DNA from: Hyphomicrobiaceae bacterium
Lineage (GTDB): Bacteria > Pseudomonadota > Alphaproteobacteria > Rhizobiales > Hyphomicrobiaceae
Assembly (NCBI GenBank): GCA_041397645.1
Contig: JAWKWE010000004.1
Location: 1,922,001 to 1,986,000, forward strand
Reading direction: 5' to 3'
Length of the DNA: 64,000 bases
Part shown: positions 36,749-46,724 of the stretch, one piece after another
Position numbering within the stretch: the stretch's first letter is position 1
Layout: the number at the start of each line of letters is the position of its first letter
Notes under the pieces: model-generated
What the model was told of the DNA's origin: nothing
Database searches by the model: none
Seen by the model: the letters and a program-made list of their open reading frames with translations, nothing else
Program-made: the position numbers and the translations under genes

Positions 36749-37231
36749 TTGCCCCACAAGAGCCTGATCAGGAAATTCTTTCAGAGCTACTGGCGTCTGT
36801 CGCGCAGCTTGAGCCTCGACGTGCGCGCCTGCGTGCGCGATGCACAGGGCAAGATCGGTTTGGTTCGCAGTTCCAGCGATGGTTCATGGCAGATGCCCGG
36901 TGGCATCGTCGAGACGGGAGAAACGTCGGCTGAGGCCCTGGCCCGAATTCTCGAACGAATCGCGGGGATCGAAATACTGGGCGATCCTCGGCTGGTTGCC
37001 ATATATGCCAGGCCCGAGGGTGCCGATTTCGATCAACGCGCACTTTTCCTCGTGCCCTCCTGGCGGCGTTCCAGGGAGCCAAACATGGTGAAGATGTACG
37101 ACGGCGCGGCTCCAGCCGCCCACGCGCTGACCTTCTTCGACTTGGACGGATTGCCGCACGACGTCGACAAGGCCGTTCCGCGACGCCTGGCGGAGATCGA
37201 CCAGTCTCGTGCTTTGAGCGAGGTGTGGTAG
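36749..37231 (+). CDS. Nudix-fold protein with degenerate Nudix box
   Basis: A 160-residue product starting at TTG (36749) behind a good AGGGAG site. Strand SWQMPGG (46-52) and GIVETGE match the entry of the Nudix box, but the catalytic helix reads R-I-L-E-R-I-A-G-I (66-74) where the consensus is R-E-U-x-E-E-x-G-U. Three glutamates that hold the Mg2+ ions are replaced by Ile67, Arg70 and Ile71. So the fold is kept but hydrolysis is doubtful; it may bind a nucleotide or act as a sensor. It is divergent from the metallophosphoesterase gene and is followed by a GNAT acetyltransferase. Confidence 0.85.
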   Translation: MPHKSLIRKFFQSYWRLSRSLSLDVRACVRDAQGKIGLVRSSSDGSWQMPGGIVETGETSAEALARILERIAGIEILGDPRLVAIYARPEGADFDQRALFLVPSWRRSREPNMVKMYDGAAPAAHALTFFDLDGLPHDVDKAVPRRLAEIDQSRALSEVW

Positions 37232-37324
37232 AAGCGCGTCTGGCCGTCGGCATCCGTTGCCGCGATCAGCGATGAAATTCAGCCCCTCCCCTTCCCCGCG
37301 ATCAGCTCCACAGAAATTCGACAC

Positions 37325-37846
37325 ATGCTGCCAATTGCATCCACGCGAAACGCACGGCCCGAAGACCTTCCCGCCATCTCGGCGCTTCATGCGCTCGTGT
37401 TCGGGCCCGGGCGCTATGCGCGCTCCGCCTATCGTGTGCGCGAAGGCAAGGGTATGTGGTCGCCGTTCTGTCGGCTGGCCGAGATAGGGACGCGCGTGAT
37501 CGCGGCCTTGCGCCTGACCCCCGTAGTGATCGGTGAAACGGACGGAGCGGTCCTGCTCGGCCCGGTCGCCGTCGATCCCGAATTCGCCGGTCAGGGATAC
37601 GGCCGCCGCCTCATCAGCGAGGCGCTGGACGACATGAAGGCTCATGGCGTTCGTCTCGTCATTCTGGTCGGAGACGAGCTCTACTATGGCCGCTTCGGCT
37701 TTCGCACAGTGCCATACGAGCAGATCACTTTACCCGGTCCGGTCAATCCGACGCGCGTGCTGGCACTGGAACTTCAGGACGGCGCGCTGCCCACCTATCG
37801 CGGCGTCATATCGGCACGTCCCAGTGCCGAGGCAGGCAAAGGCTGA
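37325..37846 (+). CDS. GNAT-family N-acetyltransferase
   Basis: A 173-residue acetyltransferase. The acetyl-CoA motif A is clear: LLGPVAVDPEFAGQGYGRRLI (shown as LGPVAVDPEFAGQGYGR) with the Q-x-x-G-x-G/A loop. The later YYGRFGFRTV is the typical motif B end. It belongs to the YhbS-like cytoplasmic branch. Acceptor unknown. The last 52 bases overlap tail-to-tail with the leftward LptA-like gene, and the stretch AEAGKG at the C-terminus is Ala/Gly-rich. Confidence 0.93.
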   Translation: MLPIASTRNARPEDLPAISALHALVFGPGRYARSAYRVREGKGMWSPFCRLAEIGTRVIAALRLTPVVIGETDGAVLLGPVAVDPEFAGQGYGRRLISEALDDMKAHGVRLVILVGDELYYGRFGFRTVPYEQITLPGPVNPTRVLALELQDGALPTYRGVISARPSAEAGKG

Positions 37847-38190
37847 TCGGCTTCGACCGATACACAGCGCGAGAAATCTAGCGTGCACGAAAGCGTTTCC
37901 GACGAATAGCGGCGCTTTCCTGCTGTCAGCTGCGCGCTGCCCTTAAAAAGGATTTCGTTGATGGCCGGGCGGATCTCGATCGCATCCGCATCACCGCGAA
38001 TGCGATACGTATCGGAAATGATTTCCGCATGTCCGCGCGCAATTATGTCGCCGGTTTTCTCATCCGCTATCTGCTCATCGGCGATCAGCACAACGCCGCG
38101 CGGAAGCCCCGCCAGAACCGGTGCGCTCAAGATAACTTGCGCAAAAAACAACAAGCCGGGAAGACACCACTCGATATCACCGCGCCGCAT
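37795..38190 (-). CDS. exported LptA/OstA-like protein
   Basis: A 131-residue product from the ATG at 38190, with a signal-peptide-like N-terminus (hydrophobic about 10-26, ending PVLAG). An ATG at 38247 would give 150 residues. The mature part is one short beta-jellyroll of the OstA_2/LptA kind, seen in DIIARGHAEIISDTYRIRGD and then AINEILFKGSAQLTAG: repeating (x)GxA(x)I and a-D-x-I steps. LptA bridges LPS transport across the periplasm; this lone copy is not in an lptC-lptA-lptB cluster and is shorter, so it may be a paralog with a different role. Two Cys near the C-terminus (TLSCTLDFSRC). Confidence 0.65.
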   Translation of the reverse strand: MRRGDIEWCLPGLLFFAQVILSAPVLAGLPRGVVLIADEQIADEKTGDIIARGHAEIISDTYRIRGDADAIEIRPAINEILFKGSAQLTAGKRRYSSETLSCTLDFSRCVSVEADQPLPASALGRADMTPR

Positions 38191-38302
38191 CGCACTCAAA
38201 AAGCCTCGCACACTCACGCTACCACGGCCTTCATAGCGCCAGGCCATGGCCGCAGTGGGGTGAGTGTGTGGAAAACGTGCGGCGGAGCGTGGGTTCGAGG
38301 GG

Positions 38303-39595
38303 TCAGCCCAGGAACGGATCCTTCATGAGGATCGTGTCCTCGCGCTCCGGGCTGGTAGAGAGCAGCGTCACCGGGCACTCGATCAGTTCTTCTACACGGC
38401 GCACGTACTTCACTGCTTGGGCGGGCAAATCGGCCCAGCTACGCGCGCCTTGCGTCGATTGCGACCAACCCTCGAAGTCTTCCCAGATCGGCTCGATGCG
38501 TTGCTGAGCGTTGAAGCCCGCAGGCAAGCGGCTCAGCCGTTCCCCATCGAGCTTGTAGCCAACGCAAATCCGGATCGTCTCGAAGCCGTCAAGCACGTCG
38601 AGCTTGGTCAGCGCAATACCGTCGATACCCGAGACCTTGGCGACTTGGCGCACGAGCACGGCGTCGAACCAGCCGCAGCGGCGTTTGCGTCCGGTCACGG
38701 TTCCAAACTCATGCCCCCGTTGGCCGATCTTCTCACCAATGTCATCGTTAAGTTCGGTAGGGAAAGGACCAGAACCGACGCGCGTGGTATAGGCCTTGGC
38801 AATCCCAAGCACGTAGCCCACCGCGCGAGGGCCGACTCCCGATCCCGTAGCAGCCTGCGCCGCAACGGTGTTGGACGAAGTCACGAACGGATAAGTACCA
38901 TGGTCGATGTCGAGCAGCGCGCCTTGGGCCCCCTCGAAGAGGATGCGCTTGCCCTGGCGATGCACCGTGTCGAGCAGTTCCCACGTGACGTCCATGTAGG
39001 GGAGAACCTTCGGCGCAACCTCTTTCAGCTCCGCCATCAATTTGTCCTGGGCAATCTCAGGCTGCCCCAGGCCGCGACGCAGCGCGTTGTGATGCACCAG
39101 AATGCGCTCGACCTTGGGAGCGAGCGTTCCCAGATTGCGCAGGTCTTGCACGCGGATCGCGCGGCGGCCAACCTTATCCTCATAGGCTGGGCCGATGCCG
39201 CGGCCAGTCGTGCCGATCTTGCCCGTACCGGCCGCGTCTTCACGGATCTGGTCGAGCTCGCGATGCAGAGGCAGGATCAGTGTCGCATTTTCGGCCAGAC
39301 GCAGGTTGTCGCGCGAGATGTGAACGCCCTGCTTCTGCAGCCGCTCGATCTCAGCGACCAGCGCCCATGGATCAACGACGACACCATTGCCGATAACGGC
39401 AAGCTTGCCGGGACGCACCACGCCCGACGGTAAAAGCGATAGCTTGTAGACGTTCTCGCCAATGACCAGGGTATGACCCGCGTTGTGCCCACCCTGGAAA
39501 CGCACCACCACGTCGGCGCGCTCGGAGAGCCAATCGACAATCTTGCCCTTGCCTTCATCGCCCCACTGGGCGCCGATGACTACGACGTTGGCCAT
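38303..39595 (-). CDS. purA: adenylosuccinate synthetase
   Basis: Joins IMP and aspartate with GTP to make adenylosuccinate, the first step from IMP to AMP. The 430-residue product has the GTP loop GDEGKGK (residues 12-18), the catalytic Asp13 and His (GGHNAGHT), the IMP-site stretch [18 protein letters not shown] and ATGSGVGP, and the guanine motif LTKLDVLDG (T/NKxD). Length and ends match the family. Single gene. Confidence 0.98.
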   Translation of the reverse strand: MANVVVIGAQWGDEGKGKIVDWLSERADVVVRFQGGHNAGHTLVIGENVYKLSLLPSGVVRPGKLAVIGNGVVVDPWALVAEIERLQKQGVHISRDNLRLAENATLILPLHRELDQIREDAAGTGKIGTTGRGIGPAYEDKVGRRAIRVQDLRNLGTLAPKVERILVHHNALRRGLGQPEIAQDKLMAELKEVAPKVLPYMDVTWELLDTVHRQGKRILFEGAQGALLDIDHGTYPFVTSSNTVAAQAATGSGVGPRAVGYVLGIAKAYTTRVGSGPFPTELNDDIGEKIGQRGHEFGTVTGRKRRCGWFDAVLVRQVAKVSGIDGIALTKLDVLDGFETIRICVGYKLDGERLSRLPAGFNAQQRIEPIWEDFEGWSQSTQGARSWADLPAQAVKYVRRVEELIECPVTLLSTSPEREDTILMKDPFLG

Positions 39596-39873
39596 GCTCG
39601 ATCCTTGTCACGTTCCAAGCCGCGCTTGACGCGCGCAAGGCCCCGGCGCGTGACCAGGGCCTCACTTTGTGTTGCAGCTCAAAGACGCTTTGCCTAGCGT
39701 CCAAATTCTTGAGGCCCGGTTATATCGAACTGACCCGGCCGGCAAGTCCAAAGGGCCCATTTCAAGGGGGCACACGGCGCATTGCGCTGCTTTGACGCCC
39801 GAAGCACTGAAAATTTCAGCACCAAGGGCTCTTTAAGACCGATTGGGCGGTTCCTGCGCACCGCCGAGGCCGG

Positions 39874-41553
39874 TCACTGACCGGAGTAGTAAATCGCCTT
39901 GGCACCTGGCCAGGTGATCCGATAGCCGTATTCAAAAACCTTTTCCTCATCGGGCTCTAGCTTGGCTTCAAACGACATCACGCCGCGCTTGTCGTCGAAA
40001 TCGGTTTTGGTCGGCTGGTTGCGGCCGAGGAAGTCGACTTTGATTTCCTGGTTCAACGCAACCGGAACCTGGTCGATCATCTCGAGCTGAATGGGCCGCT
40101 CGTGCATGTTCTTCACGGTTACGCGGTAATTGCGTACATCCGTGTGGGATGAAGATATCAGCCCTGTCTCTCCGCGCTTTTCCTCGATGATGGCGTGGCG
40201 CACCTTCACCTGATCGTCGATGCCAAAGCCCAGGTCATGACTTTCTCCGGGGTTCAACAGCGGAACAGTGCCGGTTCCCACAAACGTTCCGTCACGAAAG
40301 AGATAGACGTCTCCCGGGAGCAGCGGCGTGCCCTTGGCAAACGACATCTTCGCGTAGAGATAGGCTTTGGGATCGGTCTTGGGCACAGTGCGGCAGAAAA
40401 GCTGTGGCTCGGTCGACTCCGTCGTGAGGACTACGCGCTTGGCTTCACCCGTGCCTGCAATGCTGACGCGTCCGGGTACCGCAAATGTTGCCTCGAAGGG
40501 CGCAACCGTCATTACGCTCTTCATCTCTTCGATAGGCTCGGCGGCAGGCGGAGGCGGTGCGGCGACAATCTCCGCTGGCATGTCTAGTGCCATGCCATCT
40601 GCCTCGCTATCGCGCGCCATCGACCGCTTCACCTTTGCGGTGGGCACCGGGCGAACTTCCGGCTCGAAATCCACCGTGACCGTCTGAAGCTCGGGTGCGG
40701 ACGCTCCGCCTGACGGACGAGCGGTCGACAACTCGATCTGCGCATCCTGCCAGTCCTCGCCCGAACGCTGCGAGATTGCGGCACGGCGCGCCAGTTCCAG
40801 CGTGGCCGGCTCTGTCTTGGATCCGGTATTGAGGCGCGCGTCATAGAGCGGTGTCCAGGAGGCGTTCCCAACTTGATAGCGAATGATCAGATCCGCTTCC
40901 AACGGGGAGGAGGCGGCAACATGGATCTTCACTTCTGTCTGCTCGGACTTGGCGGGTGCCAATTGCGACAGCTTCTTCTCCAGATCCTCGATCTGGCGTT
41001 CCAGATCGCGCGTCTTTGCCTGTGCTTCGATCATCGCGCGCGCCGCATCGCTCGAACCTTGCGCAATGAGCCCGAGTACGCGCGACCAATCCTCCCCGGC
41101 GCCACCGGAACCGGGAGGCGCAGGACGCATCGGAAGCTGCGCAAGATTAGTGATCAGAGACTTTTGCGTTTCCGCGGCAGCAATCTGCGCATCTGCAGTC
41201 GCTTTCTGATCCCGCAGCGCTTCGATCTGGTCTTCAATCTTCTTGCGCTCCTGATCTGCGGCCTCGGAATCCTGGCGGCTTAGAAAAGTACGACGCGTAT
41301 CGACCGACGAAATATCGAGCTTGCCCGTGGCGTTGCCTTCGACACGTATGGAGCCGGTAACAGCAGAGGCAGGTATATCGATAATCGTGATGGTGTGGTC
41401 GCCTTTGTCGAGCTTCACTTTGGTCAGCCGCGAAACTTCAGCGCCCGACAGGAACACCGTCACGGAATCGATCTTTGACGTCGCGGTCAGATCGGCGGCA
41501 TTTGCCGTCGCGGAAAACGCCACGAGAAAAACAAGACACGCAATTCTGTACAT
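39874..41553 (-). CDS. exported DUF4139/DUF4140 (mucoidy inhibitor MuiA-like) protein
   Basis: A 559-residue product with a signal peptide (cleavage near ANA-A at 19). Residues 25-125 are a DUF4140 domain (KIDSVTVFLSGAEVSR), which is followed by a coiled coil (about 95-205, many Lys/Glu/Gln). A DUF4139 beta-rich domain (about 215-555) ends with FEYGYRITWPGAKAIYYSGQ. MuiA-like proteins are exported and of unclear function; the name comes from suppression of mucoidy in Sinorhizobium-type bacteria. A Met/Ala/Pro-rich insert lies near residues 315-345. Single gene between purA and serC. Confidence 0.9.
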   Translation of the reverse strand: MYRIACLVFLVAFSATANAADLTATSKIDSVTVFLSGAEVSRLTKVKLDKGDHTITIIDIPASAVTGSIRVEGNATGKLDISSVDTRRTFLSRQDSEAADQERKKIEDQIEALRDQKATADAQIAAAETQKSLITNLAQLPMRPAPPGSGGAGEDWSRVLGLIAQGSSDAARAMIEAQAKTRDLERQIEDLEKKLSQLAPAKSEQTEVKIHVAASSPLEADLIIRYQVGNASWTPLYDARLNTGSKTEPATLELARRAAISQRSGEDWQDAQIELSTARPSGGASAPELQTVTVDFEPEVRPVPTAKVKRSMARDSEADGMALDMPAEIVAAPPPPAAEPIEEMKSVMTVAPFEATFAVPGRVSIAGTGEAKRVVLTTESTEPQLFCRTVPKTDPKAYLYAKMSFAKGTPLLPGDVYLFRDGTFVGTGTVPLLNPGESHDLGFGIDDQVKVRHAIIEEKRGETGLISSSHTDVRNYRVTVKNMHERPIQLEMIDQVPVALNQEIKVDFLGRNQPTKTDFDDKRGVMSFEAKLEPDEEKVFEYGYRITWPGAKAIYYSGQ

Positions 41554-41720
41554 GAGTTATTTCATCCAAACGCGCGCCGGCGCGCGATTACCAGTTACCT
41601 ATATGAGACCGCTTAGCCTGTATAAAGCTTGGGTAGTATGACGCGGCTCGTTGTCGGAAAAAAGCTCTTTGCCGCAGCGCGCCCGCGATTAACCAAGGTC
41701 GGCTTATTTCTTGCGATTCA

Positions 41721-42887
41721 TCAGGAATATCCAGCCTTGACCTCGCAATGAGCCCATTCCAGCCATGCCGTCAGACATTCAAGATCGGCCGTCTCGACGG
41801 TTGCACCCGTCCAAATGCGCAGACCATGCGGAACACCCCTGTAGGCCGCGAAGTCGAACCCAGCGCCCTCAGCTTCCAGCAGCTTCGTCAGCTGGGAAAC
41901 GAAACGATCGCACGCTTCCTCGCCCCCTTTGGCAACATCGGGATCAACGAACCGCAGACAGACCGACGTATTGGAGCGCGTCTGTGGATCCTGCGCCAAA
42001 GGTACGAGCCAGTTCGTCGTCGCAGCCCAATCGTAGATGACGGCCGCATTGCGGTCTGCGCGGGCGATGAGGCCGTCAAGGCCACCCAAACTCTCCGCCC
42101 AACTCAGAGCGTCGGCGTAATCCTCCACGCACAGCATGGAGGGCGTGTTGATGGTGATGCCGTCGAACACGTCGCGAAGGATCTTGCCCTTGTCCTTGAG
42201 CCGCATGATCTTTGGGATGGGCCAAGCAGGCGTGTAGCTCTCCAACCGTTCAAACGCGCGCGGCGACAGAATGATCATGCCGTGCGCAGCCTCACCGCCC
42301 AGTACCTTCTGCCACGAATACGTGAGCACATCGATCTTGGCGAAGTCGATCCTTTGCGCAAAAACGGCGGACGTACCATCGCAGAAGGTCAGACCTTCGC
42401 GCTTGTCGCTGATCCAGGATGCATCCTTCACACGCACGCCCGTCGTCGTGCCGTTCCAGGTGAAGATTACGTCGCGCGCGGGATCGGCTTGCGACAGGTC
42501 GGGCAACAGCCCCCAGTCGGCATCGAACACGCGCAAATCGCCAAGCTTGAGGATGTCGAGCGCGTCCTTGAGCCAGATACGTCCAAAGATCTCCCAGGCG
42601 AAGACGTCGGTGCCGCGTGCGCCCAACATATTCCACATCGCCATCTCGAATGCGCCGGTGTCCGAGGCAGGAACGATTGCGGCCTGATAACCCTCGGGCA
42701 ATTGCAGAATCTCGCGCGTGCGCGCAATCACATCCGCGAGCTTGGCCTTGCCTTCGCGCGAACGATGAGAACGTCCGATCAACGCACCCGACAGCGCCTG
42801 CGGCGTCCAACCGGGCCTTTTGGCGCACGGGCCGGACGAAAAGCGCGGATTGACGGGCCTTGCAGAAGGCTTTGCGTTACGGGTCAT
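41721..42887 (-). CDS. serC: phosphoserine aminotransferase
   Basis: PLP enzyme that makes phosphoserine from 3-phosphohydroxypyruvate and glutamate in serine synthesis; in serine-cycle methylotrophs this pathway is also linked to one-carbon flow. The 388-residue alphaproteobacterial form has the entry RFSSGPCAKRPGW, the cofactor Trp region, the PLP-lysine in YSWQKVLGGEAAHG, and the C-terminal GLRIWTGATVE. I start at the second ATG (42887), which has AGGAA nine bases upstream; an ATG five codons earlier is possible. serA and serB are not adjacent. Confidence 0.96.
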   Translation of the reverse strand: MTRNAKPSARPVNPRFSSGPCAKRPGWTPQALSGALIGRSHRSREGKAKLADVIARTREILQLPEGYQAAIVPASDTGAFEMAMWNMLGARGTDVFAWEIFGRIWLKDALDILKLGDLRVFDADWGLLPDLSQADPARDVIFTWNGTTTGVRVKDASWISDKREGLTFCDGTSAVFAQRIDFAKIDVLTYSWQKVLGGEAAHGMIILSPRAFERLESYTPAWPIPKIMRLKDKGKILRDVFDGITINTPSMLCVEDYADALSWAESLGGLDGLIARADRNAAVIYDWAATTNWLVPLAQDPQTRSNTSVCLRFVDPDVAKGGEEACDRFVSQLTKLLEAEGAGFDFAAYRGVPHGLRIWTGATVETADLECLTAWLEWAHCEVKAGYS

Positions 42888-43027
42888 GGTGTTCCTGGAC
42901 ATTGAAATTAAATCGTGCCGCCGATCTTGAGGCGCGTTTGCGCCGGGGTCTAGGACGCCGTCCGCACCACGTCAAGCCAGGGTCGATAAATGGCGGAAAA
43001 GTTGGGGTAAGATCTCAAATAGTAAGA

Positions 43028-43057
43028 CGAGGGGCGCACCTTTCGGTTCGCCCCTCG
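43028..43057 (-). terminator. possible intrinsic terminator after outer-membrane protein gene
   Basis: Perfect 9-bp inverted repeat CGAGGGGCG/CGCCCCTCG with a 12-base loop, 37 bases beyond the stop of the beta-barrel gene at 43095. The T tract on the leftward strand is weak (TCTTACTATTT). Confidence 0.5.
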
Positions 43058-43094
43058 TTACGCTCCTTCACAAACCTATGTCGTCCGCGCTGCT

Positions 43095-43997
43095 TTAATC
43101 GATGTTGAAGCGCAAGCCTGTACGGAACTGATGCTGAATAGTGTCGCCGTAAGTGACGGTGCTGGTCGCTCCGGCATGGGTCGGCGCCGTGATTTGAATG
43201 GCGTTGCTCTCCCACAGCATCTGATAGCCGTTGTCCCAGATGATGTCCGGCGTGATCTGGTAAGAGAAGCCGGCCATGGCAGCGAGCGCAATGTCGAAGC
43301 GATCGGTTTCGTACTTCGTTTCGGACAATTCGTACGACTGTAGGCTGGAATTAATGCCTGCACATGCCGTTCCGTCGAACGTCGGGTCAGAAGCGTCGGA
43401 CGAATACAAGCAATCTGCGTGTTCGCGCGAGGTGCGCGTCATCGAGCGCCACGTCACACCAACGCCACCGCCGATGTACGGGCGCAGACTCCACCCGGTC
43501 GGAATGTCGTAGAACATGTTGAACATCGCGGTGGTGCGTCCGACCTTCACTTTGTCGAAGCGCGTAACAGCGTAGTGGCCGACTATCGTCGTATCGTCGA
43601 TGGCCTGCGCATCCATATAGTGCTCTTCGGAGGGACCAGCGACCTTGAAGTCGTCATAGAAGTCGAACGACACCTCGGCGCGGATGTTGGGCGTCAGGTA
43701 GGTACCGCCACTGATGCCGCCGTACATCGTCTTGTTGAGGTTGTCGCGTACCGGCATCGAGGTGCCGATCTCGTCGATGGTCGAATCATCCACCAGAACG
43801 CCGCCGGCTGCGACGCCGATGTACCATTCAGCACTGCTCACCGGAATTGGTGCAGGTGCGGGAACCGGCACACCGCCAGCGCCACCGTAATCCTTGATGC
43901 CACCGCTATACCAGTCGGCCGCCGTTGCCGGCGTCGAGCCGACCAACGCCAGACCGGCCATCAAGCCCATCGTAAAGCGCGCTTTGCGAACATTCAT
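43095..43997 (-). CDS. outer-membrane beta-barrel protein
   Basis: A 300-residue product with a signal peptide (cleavage at ATA-A near residue 26). The mature part has a Gly/Pro/Ala linker and then an eight-strand-type OmpA/OmpW-like barrel: alternating aromatic and polar strands such as EWYIGVAAGGVLV and LRPYIGGGVGVTWRSM, and the last strand HQFRTGLRFNID. Similar 25-30 kDa surface proteins (Omp25/Omp31/RopB type) are abundant in Hyphomicrobiales. Four Cys occur in a predicted loop (about 195-218). A second barrel gene follows upstream (44299). Confidence 0.85.
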   Translation of the reverse strand: MNVRKARFTMGLMAGLALVGSTPATAADWYSGGIKDYGGAGGVPVPAPAPIPVSSAEWYIGVAAGGVLVDDSTIDEIGTSMPVRDNLNKTMYGGISGGTYLTPNIRAEVSFDFYDDFKVAGPSEEHYMDAQAIDDTTIVGHYAVTRFDKVKVGRTTAMFNMFYDIPTGWSLRPYIGGGVGVTWRSMTRTSREHADCLYSSDASDPTFDGTACAGINSSLQSYELSETKYETDRFDIALAAMAGFSYQITPDIIWDNGYQMLWESNAIQITAPTHAGATSTVTYGDTIQHQFRTGLRFNID

Positions 43998-44298
43998 TTT
44001 CTTACAGTCCCTCGTCTTCAGCTCGCAGAAGCTCTTGGCGCTTCTCGACGCTCCCCATGCTCAACTTCGCAACAACAGCAGGCAGGGCCTTCCTGAACGA
44101 CGCTCCCCGAGACGCCCGTTACAAGGGCGCGCTACGCGTACAGGAACAAATGAGGGATCGAACACGAAAGGCTTTCAGGACTTGAACCCCTTCCGCCCCT
44201 GGTGCCGGCAGCCGGACTGGCGTTGTTTGCCACCCTCAGCTGCCGTCTTCTCGTCTCACTGGAGGCAGATCGCTCCGCCCCCAAAACTCATCTCTGCT
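43998..44298. other. intergenic region between two outer-membrane protein genes
   Basis: About 300 bases without a supported gene; it should contain the promoter and leader of the gene at 43095. Nothing else recognised. Confidence 0.5.
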
Positions 44299-45135
44299 TC
44301 AGCGCAAATCGTAACGAAGGCCGAAACGGAACTCGTGGGCGTTCATGTCGTCCCAGCCGACATTGAGCGCGTTACCATTGGTCTGCAGCGCATTCCCGGT
44401 CTCGACATCGCCGAGATGGAGGAAGCGGTAACCGATATCGAGATAAAGGCCGCGGCCGCTATCGACCATGACGGGCTCATCCTTCACACCGCCCATGTAG
44501 ACAGGCTGGCCGCCGCGCAGCTTCACGGTCAGGCCAGCCATGGCGGCGACTGCAAAGTTCGTGGTGCTGGAGCCGCCGTAGGTCGCATCGCCGAAGTTGG
44601 CGCCGCAGGCCGACACGCAGCCGAGCGTGCCGCTGCCCGTCGAAAGATGCGCAAAGCCGATGCCCGCGCCGAGATACGGCATGAAGCGACCACCGCGGTT
44701 GAAATCGTAATAGAGGTTGGCAAGGCCAACGACGCCGTCGACGTCGGTGGAGGTTCCAAGCGTACAGCACGTTGCTTCCGCGGTTCCGGAAACGTCTGCG
44801 GACGTGCGATATTCAAGCGTCAGGTCGCCGCGAAATCCGCGGCCGAAGTACATGCCGACGCCGCCGCCGACGCCCCATCCATTGTCAATGTCGCTGTTGC
44901 CACCAGAGATCGCTGAGGGAGGATTGACCAGCCCCTGATCGACGATGGAAATATCGTCGATGGTGTGGAAGGCCAATGAGCCATCGGCGCGGAGATAGAC
45001 GGAGGGACCGGCAGAAACCATAGGCGCCACGTATTGTGGATCCTTCATGCCACCATAAAGGTCGGCCGCGTTTGCGCCGAAGACCGTGCTGAACAGAATG
45101 GCTGCGCCAAGCGACAGGGTGCGCGTAAATGCCAT
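44299..45135 (-). CDS. outer-membrane beta-barrel protein
   Basis: A 278-residue product with a signal peptide (cleavage at ANA-A near residue 23). The barrel pattern is clear: SVYLRADGSLAF, GWGVGGGVGMYFGRGFRGDL, FMPYLGAGIGFAHLS, LYLDIGYRFLHLGD and the last strand EFRFGLRYDLR with a terminal Arg rather than Phe. Two Cys pairs (ATCCT; GCVSACG) lie in loops. It is the same class as the protein at 43095 and is read in the same direction, but sequence identity between them is low to the eye. Start has a GGAAGTTCCCC-type upstream site (weak). Confidence 0.85.
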   Translation of the reverse strand: MAFTRTLSLGAAILFSTVFGANAADLYGGMKDPQYVAPMVSAGPSVYLRADGSLAFHTIDDISIVDQGLVNPPSAISGGNSDIDNGWGVGGGVGMYFGRGFRGDLTLEYRTSADVSGTAEATCCTLGTSTDVDGVVGLANLYYDFNRGGRFMPYLGAGIGFAHLSTGSGTLGCVSACGANFGDATYGGSSTTNFAVAAMAGLTVKLRGGQPVYMGGVKDEPVMVDSGRGLYLDIGYRFLHLGDVETGNALQTNGNALNVGWDDMNAHEFRFGLRYDLR

Positions 45136-45374
45136 GGGGAACTTCCTTTCGATAGTCGCCTCGCCAACGCAAATACACGTCTTGGCGGAGCTGTGTTACG
45201 CATCATCAGCGCCGACTATCGCGAACAATCTTTAAAGTAGGTTTAATTGCGTTCCGTTTTGCGACACGCATCGCCGCCGTTCGTTAAACAGGCGTTAACG
45301 CAAGCGCGTACGCGCGCCTGGAATGCTAAGCGGCGCCCGCGCTTTGATGTTGCAATGTACGCTTTGGTGGGATC

Positions 45375-46724
45375 TCAGGCCGCAGCGACGGAACGAACCG
45401 CATCAACGATGTCACCGACGACTGTGGTCACGACGCCTTCGTCGTCGCCTTCCGCCATAACGCGGATGACAGGTTCTGTACCCGACGGCCGAATCACCAG
45501 ACGACCGTGATCGCCGAGTTTCTGCTTTGCGCTTTCGATAGCCTTGACCACGCGGCTGTCCTCGAGCGGACGGCCGTTGGCATAGCGCACGTTCTGAAGA
45601 ATCTGCGGCAGTGGGTCGAACCGATGACAGACTTCCGAGACGGGCTTTCCCGTCGATACGACGCAGGCCAACACTTGCAGAGCCGAAACGAGGCCATCGC
45701 CCGTCGTAGTAAAATCCGACAATACGATGTGGCCGGACTGCTCGCCGCCGACATTGAAGCCGTGCTTGCGCATGTGCTCCGTCACGTAGCGGTCGCCGAC
45801 CGGCGTACGGGCTAAGGTAAGACCTTTGCCTTTGAGATAGCGTTCCAGGCCGAGGTTACTCATCACCGTCGCCACTATGCCCCCGGCCGCGAGCTTGCCG
45901 CGCAAATGCCAGCTCTCCGCGATGACCGCCATCAGCTGATCGCCATCGACGATATGGCCCTTCTCGTTGACTATCACGACGCGATCGGCATCGCCATCGA
46001 GCGCAATGCCGATGTCGGCGCGCACTTCCTTGACCTTCGCCACAAGGGCATCGGGAGAGGTCGAGCCGCACTTGAGATTGATGTTGAGACCGTTGGGTTC
46101 CACCCCGATCTTGATGACTTCCGCGCCCAGTTCCCAAAGCGCTTCGGGGGCAACCTTGTAGGAGGCGCCGTTCGCGCAATCGATCACGATCCGCAGGCCG
46201 TCAAGCCGCAAATTCTTTGGCAACGTCCGCTTGGCGAACTCGATATAGCGCTCTTGCGCGCTTTCGACTCGCGTGGCGCGCCCGATGCGCTCGGCCGGCG
46301 CCAGAAGGGATTTGGTGTCGCCATCGATGAGATCCTCGATCTGGCGCTCCATCTCATCAGACAGCTTGTAACCGTCAGGATCGAAAAGCTTGATGCCGTT
46401 GTCGTTGGAAGGATTGTGGGAAGCCGACAGCATCACCCCAAGATCGGCACGCAGCGACCGGGTCAGCATGGCGACGGCCGGTGTCGGCATCGGGCCGAGG
46501 AGGAAGACATCCATTCCCACCGAGGTAAAGCCGGACATGAGTGCGGCTTCGAGCATGTAACCGGAAAGGCGCGTATCCTTTCCGATCACCACGCGATGGC
46601 GGTGTGTGCCAGACTGAAACACCTTGCCGGCTGCCATCCCGACCTTGAGCGCCACTTCCGAGGTCATCGGATGCGAATTGGCGAGCCCACGAATTCCGTC
46701 GGTCCCGAAATAGCGGCGTGACAT
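45375..46724 (-). CDS. glmM: phosphoglucosamine mutase
   Basis: Converts glucosamine 6-phosphate to glucosamine 1-phosphate for UDP-GlcNAc, feeding peptidoglycan and LPS. The 449-residue product from the ATG at 46724 (with GAGGAC/GAGGG upstream) starts with [10 protein letters not shown]. It carries the phosphoserine loop [14 protein letters not shown], the metal loop DGDADR, the sugar loop GGEQSGH and the phosphate-binding [15 protein letters not shown]. The longer open frame upstream has no family likeness. Usually follows ftsH-tilS-folP in alphaproteobacteria; here those genes lie about 4 kb away, separated by the parA group. Confidence 0.98.
   Translation of the reverse strand: MSRRYFGTDGIRGLANSHPMTSEVALKVGMAAGKVFQSGTHRHRVVIGKDTRLSGYMLEAALMSGFTSVGMDVFLLGPMPTPAVAMLTRSLRADLGVMLSASHNPSNDNGIKLFDPDGYKLSDEMERQIEDLIDGDTKSLLAPAERIGRATRVESAQERYIEFAKRTLPKNLRLDGLRIVIDCANGASYKVAPEALWELGAEVIKIGVEPNGLNINLKCGSTSPDALVAKVKEVRADIGIALDGDADRVVIVNEKGHIVDGDQLMAVIAESWHLRGKLAAGGIVATVMSNLGLERYLKGKGLTLARTPVGDRYVTEHMRKHGFNVGGEQSGHIVLSDFTTTGDGLVSALQVLACVVSTGKPVSEVCHRFDPLPQILQNVRYANGRPLEDSRVVKAIESAKQKLGDHGRLVIRPSGTEPVIRVMAEGDDEGVVTTVVGDIVDAVRSVAAA

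Noticed and set aside
41748..42905. 385-codon open frame opposite serC
   Set aside because: Antisense shadow of a well-recognised enzyme; composition is Arg/Gln-rich without motifs.
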